DNA from: Zizania palustris
Taxonomy: Eukaryota > Streptophyta > Magnoliopsida > Poales > Poaceae
Assembly: GCA_019279435.1 (NCBI GenBank)
Contig: JAAALK010000285.1
Coordinates: forward strand, 32,190,889 to 32,254,888
DNA length: 64,000 bases
Direction: 5' to 3'
Shown here: positions 44,740 to 54,207 of the stretch, piece by piece
How positions within the stretch are numbered: position 1 is the stretch's first letter
How the letters are laid out: each line of letters opens with the position of its first letter
The notes under the pieces: generated by a model
Database searches by the model: none
What the model was told of the DNA's origin: nothing
The model's input: only the letters and a program-made list of their open reading frames with translations
Translations under genes and position numbers: made by a program

Positions 44740-45070
44740 TTTTCTCAATGAAGATAATGCTATTAATTTGTGCAATTTTAGGATGTGTGTGACAATTTAG
44801 TTTAATTTTGATGTTTTCACAAATTTATTAATGCAATGCTCTCTCATTAATTTGTGTTGTATGATGTTTTGTTCATTTTTGTGCTCAATATTTTCTCTAT
44901 GATGGTTAATTAATTTTCTCAATGAAGATAATGCTATTAATTTGTGCAATTTGAGGATATGTGTTACAATTTAGTTTAATTTTGTTGTTTCACAAACTTA
45001 TTCATGCAATGCTCTCTAATTAATTTGTGCTCTATGACGCTTTGTTCATTCTTGCGCTCAATATTATTAG
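44705..45070. repeat. 170-bp tandem duplication
   Basis: Two copies, about 44711-44880 and 44881-45050, share GTGCTCAAT, GATGGTTAATTTTCTCAATG and TTAATGCAATGCTCTC-like blocks; a third copy begins at about 45054. AT-rich, probably intron. Confidence 0.8.
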
Positions 45071-45772
45071 TTGTCACACACACCTATGATTTAAATTGTA
45101 GCCGAGTGATGAGGAGGCCATTAAGTTAGCAGGCAGACATCTCAAAGCAATCATGTTGAACTAAATTTTATGATATTTGTTATATTTGTTTTTATTTCAG
45201 TTATAATGTTGTGATCATTACATTATTTTTATTTTACTTTATAATCTAATGATATTTTTTATATTTTTTTATTTCAGTTAGATTTTCAAGAGTCTCTTGT
45301 TTCTTACCTAGTTCTAACAAATTTTGAAAAATAAGTTGGAGTCGCACAATCGATTACGTCATCTCCCGTTCGGGAGTGTTGGATTATGAATATGACTGGG
45401 CAACTGGTCATATTTATAGGAAGACGCTCTCCAATTGTTGATGCTTGGCCAGTCCGGGGATGTGCGGCCCACGTAGCTGGACCACATGATCCCGTACAGT
45501 TTTAAAGAGAGTTTCAGTGGTGTATCCCTATTGTTCTCCAGATACACAACCCTCTCGACACCTAGTCAAGACGTGTATTTGGAGAATAGCAGGGAGATGC
45601 TATCAAAATTCTCTCTAGAACCGTATAGGACAACGGGATCTAGCTACATGGGTCGCACATCCTCGAATGGGATTTAGGACCTATTCTTGCCTATTAGTGC
45701 CCAAAGTCTAGCGTCATACGTTCAGTCATTTTTTTAATGAAACAATAAGGTCTCCCTTCTCGTAATGTTTAG
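45071..45772. other. Non-coding CACTA interior with inverted repeat
   Basis: Holds an AT-rich stretch with a duplicated TTTTTATTTCAGTTA block (about 45165-45290) and the inverted repeat 45455-45667. No gene is supported. Confidence 0.55.
45455..45667. repeat. Imperfect inverted repeat, arms ~93 bp, loop ~25 bp
   Basis: The left arm (45455-45547, from GGATGTGCGGCCCACGTAGC to GTTCTCCAGATACAC) pairs with the right arm (about 45572-45667; reverse complement from GGATGTGCGACCCATGTAGC to ATTCTCCAAATACAC), roughly 75-80% by eye. The two arms encode the same peptide pattern, YLEN(S/N)R..L..SLEPY..GSSY(M/V)GRTS, on opposite strands. A transcript could fold into a hairpin. Confidence 0.8.
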
Positions 45773-46740
45773 ATGTCTACCCATTCCTTTGCCAGGTCTT
45801 CTAGCTCCACCGACGAGGTTGAGCTAGCAATCAAGAAGCCAAGGACGCAACCAAAATGGCCAACGTACAAGATAATTGTCAAGGAGATTGACAGTAATGG
45901 CCCACAAAAAGAGAAAATGGCCTTGCAACGCTTGAGGAAGTTTGTAGGACTCATTGCACGGGAGAGGATCCCGTTGACCATGGGGAAGTTCAACAATCAC
46001 AAACAAGAGCAAAAGGCTGCAATCTACAATGACAGGATCAACAATTACCTCGAGTTTCTGAAGACCTCAAAGGAGGCAGCAGTAATGACTACTATGAAGA
46101 TGATATCTAAGCTATGGAGGTATTTTAAAAGCAATCTTGTCAGCCACTTTGTTGCCAAAAATATCGAGTCCTTCACAAAGTACCATTCCTAAAAAGGAGG
46201 ACTAGGACCAATTTGTCAAAATGAAGAGCTCAGTTGATTTCAAGGCAGAAAGGTATGTCAAGAAAGAGCTCTGGTCTAAGAATAAGCTACCCCGCAAGCT
46301 TGGTTCACCTAGTTACTTAGGGATGAAAGATAGGTGGTCAGCTAAAGATGCCAAGATGGCTAGTGAGGGCAAAGAAAATTCGTCGCAACAGTTTCCTGGT
46401 AGAGCACAATCATTTCTAAGGGCTCATGGGAGACTGATAGAGAGTGGTGAAGTGGCGTGGACCTCGAGCGAGGCAATGACAGTGGCTGAGAAGGTGAAAG
46501 ATCTAGCGGCACAGTCACCAGAAGGATCATTCACCGCCATACGGGAGCATGGTGTGCTAACAACTGCTCTTGGCAACCAAAAGCACACTAGTTGCATGCG
46601 GGGCGTATTTAGCTCACAAGGCTGGAAGCATGGTTTCCCGGACAATGCTGACATGTACAGGAAGTGAAGAAAGTCTGTGGGAATCGATGTGGAGGCGCTC
46701 TCTATGAATATCAAGAGGGATCTATATGCAAATATCGCAA
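45773..46740 (+). pseudogene. CACTA TnpA-like protein, two frames
   Basis: The first frame (45773-46192) starts MSTHSFARSSSSTDE and continues IKKPRTQPKWPTYKI and ALQRLRKFVGLIARERIPLT, followed by a stop. The second (46221-46667) reads KLPRKLGSPSYLGMKDRWSA, GKENSSQQFPGRAQSFLRAHG, SSEAMTVAEKVKDLAAQSPEGSF and QGWKHGFPDNADMYRK. This KLP..LGS.GY..K...W / W.S.KA..LAEKI / GWKHGFP pattern is that of the second gene of grass En/Spm-like elements, the presumed TnpA-type end-binding protein. It is followed by traces up to about 46740. Frame breaks mean it is not functional. Confidence 0.65.
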
Positions 46741-47639
46741 GTAGTTTAGCTTGATAGGGTATTATCCTTCCAGACCAAGCTATAGTTGATAGCCCTCCTC
46801 GTGCCAGAAAGAGTAGTTGTGCATCAAGAGAGGTTGAGCGGCGATTGGCGTGCAGTGGTTTGGATGACACCATCGATGGGCTAACTAAACTAACCATGTG
46901 CCAGCTCATCATAAAGCCCACATGGGTTCATATTGAGGTGGCAATGGGTGTTGTCTATCCATATCAACATGAGATACACAACTTACCGATAAATGAGGAT
47001 TTGTAGTGGTATCTATTGATTTTGTGCACCCCAACACAATGTCATCCCATTGCCTATTGCTCCGAATGACAAAATCACCACCCTTCACGCTGCCCATCTT
47101 ACAAGGGTACAATGGAAACAGGTGAATATTTTGGTCGATGCCGAGAACCTCTAGCTGCTCAACCAAGCTAGTGCTCAACTTTGTATTGCTGAACCTCCAA
47201 CTACTTAGCCGCCTACTGTTGTTGTGCCTATTGCAACTCCACCTATCGAGCAAGGTGAAAATATCAGTCACCGTGCCACCGTTAAATAAACCAATGATTG
47301 TAGACAAAAAAACAAAGAAGGTTGGTGCTAAAAAGACTCTCAAATTGGTGAAGCCTAAGGTCACGTCAGCATGGACTCTTCCACATTCTAAGTACGAACA
47401 TGGAAAGAATCTGTTGCCTAAAAATCAGCTAAGAAAGGGAGGACAAGCCTTAATGGACCTCCATCAATTATACCTCTAAGGCTGTAAAGAAAACAAAAGT
47501 TTGGTCATTGTACCATACAAGAAAATTAATTTCTAGACCATTTACAATTATTTCTTGGTATGCTTCAATGATCTATACGATCTTTTTAATTTGTACATGC
47601 ATCACAACAAATCAACATATGATGGGCAGACACCACTTG
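46741..47639 (+). other. Decayed CACTA coding region
   Basis: Pieces of reading frame remain (for example DDTIDGLTKLTMCQLIIKP near 46860 and KPKVTSAWTLPHSKYEH near 47360) between stops. They probably link the TnpA-like part to the protease domain. No domain could be named. Longer frames on the opposite strand are shadows. Confidence 0.45.
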
Positions 47640-48285
47640 AATGGACATTACGTCCTACTTGTCATCACCCTAGAGTGGTAGATCTTATGGTACATTGACT
47701 CAGCAAGACTAAAGGGACCGAATGGCGAGTGCACGGAGAGGGAATTCTCAGTAGTTAGAAGTTTAATTGATGAGTAAGGTTTTCTTCACTTTATTACAAG
47801 TTCAACCTTTAACTTATTCTTGTTAACTTGGTCTTGTTCTACCTCATTATAAAGCTTTCAAAACCACTGCTCGTGTCCACAAAAAAGTAACAAAATACCT
47901 ACAATTGGTTCATAAAACTGCAATGCCTGTAAGTCTCTAAATGTTTACCCTTTCAAATTTAATGTGTAATCCAAACTAATCGTGTATTTCCATAATAGTG
48001 CTATAGTCAACCTCCTGGAAACCAATGTGGGTTTTATGTTGCACACTATATGATGTTGGCCCTAAAAATAGCGGGTCTTAAATCACCCAACATAAGATAT
48101 TATCGTGAGCTTTGTTCTTCTTTTTCATTTACTAATGTTAAAAACTCAATTTACAGGAATTTAGGATACCTGAAGGCAGTCTTACTAAGATAGAGTTGGC
48201 GGCAATACGTTCACGCATATCACAATTCCTTGTGGAACAAGTCTTCTTAAAGAATGGTGCTTTCCATTATAAGGACCAAAATTAA
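47640..48285 (+). pseudogene. Ulp1-like (C48) cysteine protease domain
   Basis: The catalytic residues of the Ulp1/SENP fold appear in order: His in GHYVLLVITLEW (47643 on), then a stop, Asp in WYIDSARL, Gln in CYSQPPGNQ and Cys in CGFYVAHYMML (about 48000-48060). It ends QFLVEQVFLKNGAFHYKD before a TAA at 48283-48285. Likely introns: 47772-47851 (GTAAGG to an AAAG end), 47931-47999 (GTAAGT to TAG) and 48104-48156 (GTGAGC to CAG). Such proteases remove SUMO-type tags, and relatives ride in several plant DNA transposons. The stop after LEW and general decay make it a pseudogene. Confidence 0.7.
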
Positions 48286-48379
48286 TGATTCAATTTGTCA
48301 TGTAATTGTGATGAATTTTATGTTGTTTGCAATTTAAAAAATTGGCTGCCAGATCCTGGCTTTGATTTAAGATGCACCT

Positions 48380-48785
48380 AAAAATAAATATTTTTTTAAT
48401 ATGACCATAACATGTGTGACGGGTGACATTGGTGAATCATCCCTAAAGGTCACAATAGTTATGGGTTGTGTAAAGTATTGTCGTCACTAAATATGACCTA
48501 TTCAAGATGCAGCCTAAAAAAAATATTTTTTTAATATAACCATAACATTAGTGACTGGTAACATTGGTGACCCAACCTTAATGGTCACAATAGTTACGGG
48601 TGTAAAGTACTCCCCATCACTAAAAGGGAGAATACCAAATGCGACATGGACCTGGAGCCCTTTAGTGACAGGCATTTACTCGTCATTAATGATAGAGCTT
48701 TACTAACGCAATAAGGGTGACGGAGGACATGCCCATCACTAATGTACAATATGACCCATCACTGATGTACATTTTTAAGGTAGTG
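48380..48785 (-). repeat. CACTA 3' subterminal repeats and terminus
   Basis: Units like AACATTAGTGACTGGTAACATTGG and TAGTGACAGGCATTTACTCGTCA in both orientations, and two copies of a block with CCTAAAAA..ATATTTTTTTAATAT followed by ACCATAACAT (about 48377 and 48510). It ends GGTAGTG at 48785. Confidence 0.78.
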
Positions 48786-49050
48786 ATTGTCACACGTCTC
48801 CACCACACCTTACATCACCACCATGCCCATGCTCCTTTCCGCTACTCCAGTGAGCCTTCCACTGCTCCTCAGTGAGCAACAGATGCCCAACACACTCGTC
48901 TCCTCATCGACGTCACATGGCTCCTTCGCCATGTGCAACCGTCCGACGAGCTCTTTTACGGACATGGCGTTGAGGTCTTGAAACATCTCGATCATTCACC
49001 ACGACCTGCTCCATCTTCTTTGGGACCACCCGTAGGAGCTTCATTTCCTC
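48786..49050 (-). pseudogene. Miniature copia gag, main piece
   Basis: The minus strand reads KLLRVVPKKMEQVV, then in another frame IEMFQDLNAMSVKELVGRLH, then LLLTEEQWKAHWSSGKEHGHGG. This is the copia-type gag pattern (LR..P..Y..I....D...LS..EL.GRL) with two frame changes. It begins right after the primer-binding site, so much of the usual gag N-terminus is missing. The continuation is at 28068-28229. Confidence 0.65.
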
Positions 49051-49062
49051 GCTCTGATACCA
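49051..49062 (-). other. Primer-binding site of the miniature copia element
   Basis: The minus strand reads TGGTATCAGAGC, two bases inside the 5' LTR (49065-49406). Confidence 0.88.
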
Positions 49063-49064
49063 AA

Positions 49065-49406
49065 TGTCAGCCAAGCCCTCAGTCGAGCTTTCTCAGCCGA
49101 GCACTCTAGCAAAAACAAGGACACACACAAACAGATTTTGTGGACGCAACTATATTGCTCTTCTCTTGTCGTTCTCAACGTCTACACCAGGCACTTATTT
49201 ATAGTGCAAATTTCAATGTAAACATGAAAGAAACTAAACTTGGAAGGAAAACCTGAAAGAAAAGTTTCTCCTTAAATATAGAAAATAAAAGTAACAAGGA
49301 AAGCACTTGTCATCCTAGCCACAAATTAAAGATACACTCGAAGGATCTCTTTTCAAACGGGGTCAACGTAATCTTTAAAAAGGAAAGTCATGTTTATTTT
49401 CTAACT
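49065..49406 (-). repeat. 5' LTR of the miniature copia element
   Basis: 342 bp, TGTCAGCC to TTTCTAACT, followed by TSD TATAC. It matches 27742-28063. Confidence 0.85.
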
Positions 49407-49411
49407 TATAC

Positions 49412-50918
49412 TAGCCACTATAGAAGCACATTGGACGATCGATCGCATGGAGGCAAGCTGCAGTGTCCTCGTGGTTAGGCGAGGCATGAATTGAAGGCAT
49501 GCGTGCATGCATGCATGCGATGAATGGATGTGTGGTGATGCGCCTGTGCACGCGAGCGTGAAGCAGTAGGATCAGTAGGAGGAGGAGGAGGTGGACACGT
49601 CGTATGTCGTACGCCGTCCACCTCATGGTGAGGTGAGCGAGAGGAGAGGACCATGTAGTTAGGCAGACAAGCATCGTACCAGCACTCTAGTGGAGAGTAA
49701 ATGCATGTCGTCTCTGATTGGGTGGAACGCAATCGGTAGCGATGGTTCTACGCATTGTAAAATTCCGGTCCTACCTCTATGTACTCGCCGGTACACTCAC
49801 AGTGAGGCCACTTTGCCCCCGGCAGGATCGTGTCGCCCGAAGAACACTACAAAAATTTCTGGGGTTTCAAAGTTATGACAGTAAAAATCGTGTGGATTGA
49901 CGCTACGTTCTTATTGGGATAATCTAATGATTAGAATCGACGGAAGAAATGATGAAAGCGTCGGATATCAGAATTATAAGTATAGAGTCATTACATTACT
50001 TAAGTTATTACAACGAGTTTTTTTAGGGGCCCCTAAAATTTTATCGGCCATACAATCTATGTGATCTAACGACTCAGATTTAAAATAGGTGGACGCCTTC
50101 GGCGTCCAGGGGTCATGGACCGACCATAGACCCTGTTCAATAAGTGGAACACATTAGCCGTCCGCTCTCCGGTTGGGCAGTAAGGGTTGGAGAAGGGCAA
50201 TCACTCGTTCTTAAAACCAGCATTCTTAAGTTTAAGATCAAAGAGTCGGGCGGACATGTTACCTCTAATTGATAATAGGTCATATAATGTTCCATTTCTT
50301 AAGTGTTGGACCCACATGCATACAAAATAAATTTTTTATGTGTGTCCAAAATAATTCTTTCCTCCATGCACCTAAAAGAATTTGAAATCCCCTAATTCGT
50401 AACATGTACAATTCTAGTCCCTTAATATATGTGTGGGCCGAGATTACTTTCCCAAATTAAGAAAAAATTTATAAATATAACTGCTACAGAATACTAGTTT
50501 CGAGTTCTAGTAGTCTCGCTATTTTTTATCTCTTTTCCTGAGAATCCATGGTGGACCTTTCAAATATTTATATTTATATTTTTTTATTTTTTGAAAAAAC
50601 AAAGAACTTTGAAAATTCAAAAATTTATTGCAAAAAATAATTTGAAATTTCTTTTTCAATGAATGTATTGTGGACCTTTAAAAGATTTTTATTTTTTTAT
50701 TTTCTACAAAAAATTGAGCATTTTGAAAATTAAAAAAATTATTTCATAACTGTTAAAAACATTTGAAAATAAATTTTGAAGAATTATGAAATAAATTTTC
50801 GAATTTTCAAAGTTCTATGTTTTTTGCAGAAATTCTTAAAAAATATTTCAAAGGTCCATATGCGTTCTCCCAAAAAGTCAAAAGATGATAGGACTGTTAG
50901 CGGTGCTTTACTACACCA
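49412..50918. other. Unassigned AT-rich DNA
   Basis: About 1.5 kb with no gene or element I can name. It contains a GCATGC-rich patch (49498-49520), an 18-bp palindrome (50021-50038), and from about 50500 poly-A/T-rich DNA in which blocks like TTTTTATTTTTTGAAAAA and GAATTTTCAAAGTTC recur in both orientations. The open frames (for example 50776-50982) have no family features. Confidence 0.55.
50021..50038. repeat. 18-bp perfect palindrome
   Basis: TTTTAGGGGCCCCTAAAA. Confidence 0.9.
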
Positions 50919-51712
50919 TGTTTTCAAAGGAATAGTGCTCAAGAAAATTCTGGTTGGATCGGAAGTTCCGATTATTTTCTGAATTAGAAAAAGAGAGATC
51001 AAATTAGAAGTTTTGATATGGTATCAGAAGTTTCGATAATTTATTGTTTACAAAACAGAGAGCTCAAATAGGAAGCTCTGATATGGTATCGGTAGTTCTG
51101 ATAATATCTGATTTAGAGTCAGAGAGTTGAAACCAGAAGTTCCGATGCATATTGGAAAAAACTGCACTGATCGGAAGTTCTGATATGAGGTACCAGAAGT
51201 TCCGATGTTAGCTGAAATTGGAGTCTGATAGCCCTGATCGGAAGTTCCGATCTATGGATCGGAAGTTCTGAAGTCGGCATAACAGATTGGATCGGTTGGG
51301 TCTCGAATTGTTTGAGGTCGATTTGTTGGTCTCGAATTGTTGGATACCAGGGCTCTCACCTCTATATAAATATGAGATCTAAACCCTAGCCACCAAGAAA
51401 TCATGTCCTCCCTTTCTTGATCTCAAGAGTTGAAATTGAGAATTCTCTTATTTCCCATGAGCGGTGCTAGCACGCCGGTATGGGAAAGATCTTGTGCTTG
51501 TACATGTGGATACCGTGGCGGTGCTGCTCCAATAGCGGCGCTCATGGGCTTCTTCACATGAACACCTTCATTGTATTCGTTGATTGGATCATCGTGGAAC
51601 GGCTGGAGCGAGGTGAGGATTAGCGAGGATGCACTTCCCGACATCTTCTTCCGCTGCACCTAGCGTGTCTAGTGTTAGAAGGTACTGACTAGCGTAGCTT
51701 CCCTAATCCCCA
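50919..51712 (+). repeat. 5' LTR of the decayed copia element
   Basis: About 794 bp from TGTTTTCAAAGG to CCCCA, just before the primer-binding site. Boundaries were set by comparison with the minus-strand relative at 27384. A TATATAAATATG box lies near 51362. The body is filled with GGAAGTTCCGAT-like units. Confidence 0.78.
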
Positions 51713-52015
51713 ATAGTGGTATTAGAACCTACGAGCGTAGTGTTCGATCTGGATCCCTCATGTATGGTGATACATTGTGGAAAATAGATTAGATTTGTTT
51801 TCTGTCCACAGAAAAATGGAAGTTCTGATACCAGATCAGAAGTTCTGATATTGAATACAATTCAATATAGAGAGCAATTTTGCTGTCAAGAGTTCCGATA
51901 TGGATCGGAATTTCCGATATTGGATTGAAAGTTTCGATGTTGGTTTTTAATTGATATAGATAGCAGTATTGCAGTCAGAAATTCCTATTTGGAATCGGAA
52001 GTTCTGATCCAATTC
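50950..52015. repeat. Array of palindromic TCGGAAGTTCCGA-like units
   Basis: About fifteen exact or near copies of ATCGGAAGTTCCGAT run through the LTR and into the leader (for example 50960, 51175, 51237, 51256, 51900, 52000). The core TCGGAA-G-TTCCGA is a palindrome around one base. Related units are in the LTR at 26912-27384 (for example around 27330-27345) and in its leader (about 23200-23275). Confidence 0.75.
51717..51728 (+). other. Primer-binding site of the decayed copia element
   Basis: TGGTATTAGAAC, a two-base variant of the initiator-Met tRNA site. Confidence 0.75.
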
Positions 52016-52919
52016 AGTCACTTGTAGATTCTTCGCCTAACTTTGTTTTGCATAGAATGTTGTGACTGGTATGGCCTTGATAAATGTGATGTATGATATG
52101 CATGCAATGAATGTAAATTAAATATGGCATGCATGTCATTAATATTTATAGCCAAGGCTGGTGTACATTTACGACCTACGTGTCGAGAATTGATGATTTC
52201 GGCTCATGTAACTAGTATAGGTGTTATAGTGATAGACTAGTATTAGTTCTTGGAGGTTGAAAGCACACACTCAATGATGGGAGCCATGGAGATGGAGATC
52301 GTCATGTGAAGAGGGTCATGCTATGTCACAGTTAATATGATTTCCTGTGATGCTTTCTTATGTTCCTGTTATGCTATTTTTGCATGTTTCGTGCGTGCTA
52401 GGGACGTTACCTTGCTAGAATAGTTTTCCCTCAGAAAATTAAGTATTGATGCTCTTTCCAATAGCTACACCCACCCAGGATCTCGATCATCGATAGTAGG
52501 TCTGCCAAAGCTATGTGCTATCTTTTATCTTGACCAGTTGTGGTGGAAGTCGGACTTTTGCATGCATAGTATTGGTTTGCTTAACGAGGCTGTCAAAACG
52601 GTTTTGGGCATTGGGGCATAAAGTTGGTGTAAAGCATTAGATGCTTATCCATCAACAAGAGTCACATACGATGTGATTAGCAAAGCGTTGCTTACCTATG
52701 TCACCTAGCTTCTAGCAGTGATGCCAAAGCTCACTATGAGTTAGAATGAATATGCATCTTGCGCCACTATTAGTCATTAGAGGGAAAGTGACTGTTTTAA
52801 AATAGTGGAACATCTTTTGTTGGAAAGAAGATAAACATTGCATAGTGTTGAACCTTGCATTTACAGGGAAAGTGACTATTTTAAAATAGTGGAATATCCT
52901 ACTACTGTTAAGAGCACTC
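51729..52919 (+). other. Leader of the decayed copia element
   Basis: No gene is supported. It contains the last palindromic units and a 34-bp direct repeat (52781-52814 and 52865-52898, AGGGAAAGTGACT and onward) about 84 bp apart. Confidence 0.55.
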
Positions 52920-53735
52920 TAATTTTTAATTTGCGGTTTATTCTTGAATGAGAGAAATTATTTGGAACGAATTTTATGGATTGGTACCGTAACTTGAGAA
53001 TTGTTCTTAAGCAAGAGAAAAAGGATTATGTTCTAGAGGAGCCTCACCCGATGAGCCAGGAGAGGATGCTTCTACAGCAGACAAGCGTGCTTATGAGAAG
53101 CATACCAGTGATTCTACGGATGTCAGTTGTCTAATGATTTCCTATATGTCCTCTGAGTTTTAGAAACAATACGAGGAACATGATACTTACAATATAATCA
53201 TAGGCCTCAAGGGCATGTTTTAGAACTAGGAAAGGGACGAGAGATACAATGTGTCTAAAGTCTTGTTTGGAAGTAGGCTAGCTGAAGGGAGCCTAGTGAG
53301 CCCTCATGTGATCGGGATGATTGGTTACATTTAGACTCTAGATAGACTAGGTTCTCCACTAGATCCATACTTAGCTATTGACGTGATTCTCTAGTCACTC
53401 CCACTAAGCTTTGAGCCGTTCATCATGAATTACAACATGGTTGGACTGGAGAAGATACTAGCTGAGTTGCATGAGATGCTCGAGACTGTTGAGGAGAATA
53501 TCAAGAAATCTCCAAATCATGTGATGATGGTTCAGAAGGAGAGCAAAAAGAGAAAGAGGAAGGGAAAGGCTAAGACAACAGATTCGATCTCTAGTGCAAA
53601 GTCTAAATCGACTGGAATGTCCAAGTAGGATCCTGCTAGCTCTGATGTGTGCCACCACTGCCACAAGCTTGGGCATTGGAAGCGCAATTGCAAGGTGTAT
53701 CTGGAAGAACAAAAGAACAAGAAGGTAAGTGTGAC
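52920..53735 (+). pseudogene. Copia gag with many stops
   Basis: It starts near FGTNFMDWYRNLRIVLKQEKK, the copia gag N-terminus (L.G.NF..W.R.L...L). It continues VSKVLFGSRLAEGSLVSPHV, LPLSFEPFIMNYNMVGLEKI, ELHEMLETVEENIKKSPNH, a Lys-rich stretch and the knuckle CHHCHKLGHWKRNCKVYL (C-X2-C-X4-H-X4-C, intact). Seven or more TAG stops lie where Gln or Trp is expected, plus one shift near 53070. Gag would coat the RNA in particles. The stretch 53425-53628 is the longest open piece. Confidence 0.82.
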
Positions 53736-53799
53736 TTCCGCTTCAGGTATTAATGTTATTGAAATTAATCTTGCTACTCGTCCAAATGATGCAAATCGT

Positions 53800-54202
53800 T
53801 AAAGGGGCTGAGTATAGTAAGAAAGTATGCTAGTGGCGAGTTGGATGTCCACGTCGGGAATGGTGCAAAAGTTGTAGTGTTAGCCGTAAATAATTGTTAT
53901 TTCATTCCTGCCTTAGGCAGAAACATTATCTTTTCTTCATGTTTAGAGGAAGATGGTTTTGAATTCGTAATAAAGAACAAGTGTTGTTCAATATTTTCGA
54001 ATGGCATGCTCTATGGTGTTTGTCCATTAGTGAATGGATTATATATTCTGAGTCTTGAAGATGCACGAGTTTATAACATTAGTACTGAGAAACAACGACT
54101 CAATGATTTAAATCCTACCTACGTCTGGCATTATCGTTTGGGTCATATAAATGAGAAACACGTGTACATGCTCCATAGTGATGGACTTTTGGAGTTATTT
54201 GA
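53800..54202 (+). pseudogene. Copia protease remnant and pre-integrase domain
   Basis: It begins at SIVRKYASGELDVHVGNGAK, the part just after the protease active site, and goes on LGRNIIFSSCLEEDGFEF and VWHYRLGHINEKHVYMLHSD, whose two His belong to the integrase zinc finger. The D-T/S-G active site itself is not readable: sequence goes from ATRPNDANR through a stop to this point, so that stretch seems deleted. The frame breaks at the TTTTG target site and resumes at 61607. Confidence 0.82.
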
Positions 54203-54207
54203 TTTTG

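Larger units (their letters stand above)
28230..48785 (+). mobile_element. CACTA (En/Spm) block with tnp2, TnpA-like and Ulp1-like genes
   Basis: The left terminus CACTACCACAAAAATAGTC is at 28230. The right terminus (minus strand CACTACCTTAAAAATGTACATC) ends at 48785. Between them are subterminal repeats, a tnp2-type transposase (28905-43590, split by the gypsy element at 29743), more subterminal repeats (43800-44380), a TnpA-like frame (45773-46740), a Ulp1-like protease (47640-48285) and terminal repeats. The 3-bp flanks differ (ACC and ATT), and subterminal repeats recur in the middle, so this may be two related elements joined or nested. All genes are decayed. Confidence 0.75.
27742..49406 (-). 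mobile_element. Miniature gag-only copia element opened by CACTA sequence
   Basis: LTRs 27742-28063 (322 bp) and 49065-49406 (342 bp) are alike along their length, and TATAC flanks both (27737-27741 and 49407-49411). On the minus strand a primer-binding site lies at 49051-49062 and a polypurine tract at 28064-28079. Without the CACTA block (28230-48785) the element is about 1.1 kb, with about 445 bp between LTRs that read only as gag fragments. It is therefore a short non-autonomous element, larger than typical TRIMs, that depended on another element's enzymes. Confidence 0.85.

Noticed and set aside
46909..47364. Minus-strand frame of 151 codons
   Set aside because: It lies opposite decayed CACTA coding sequence and has no recognisable domain.
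49845..49870. Possible CACTA terminus (CACTACAAAAATTTCTGG)
   Set aside because: No partner terminus, no subterminal repeats and no matching 3-bp duplication were found nearby.
50776..51002. Short frames on both strands
   Set aside because: They fall in AT-rich DNA with inverted repeats and overlap the copia LTR start; no coding features.
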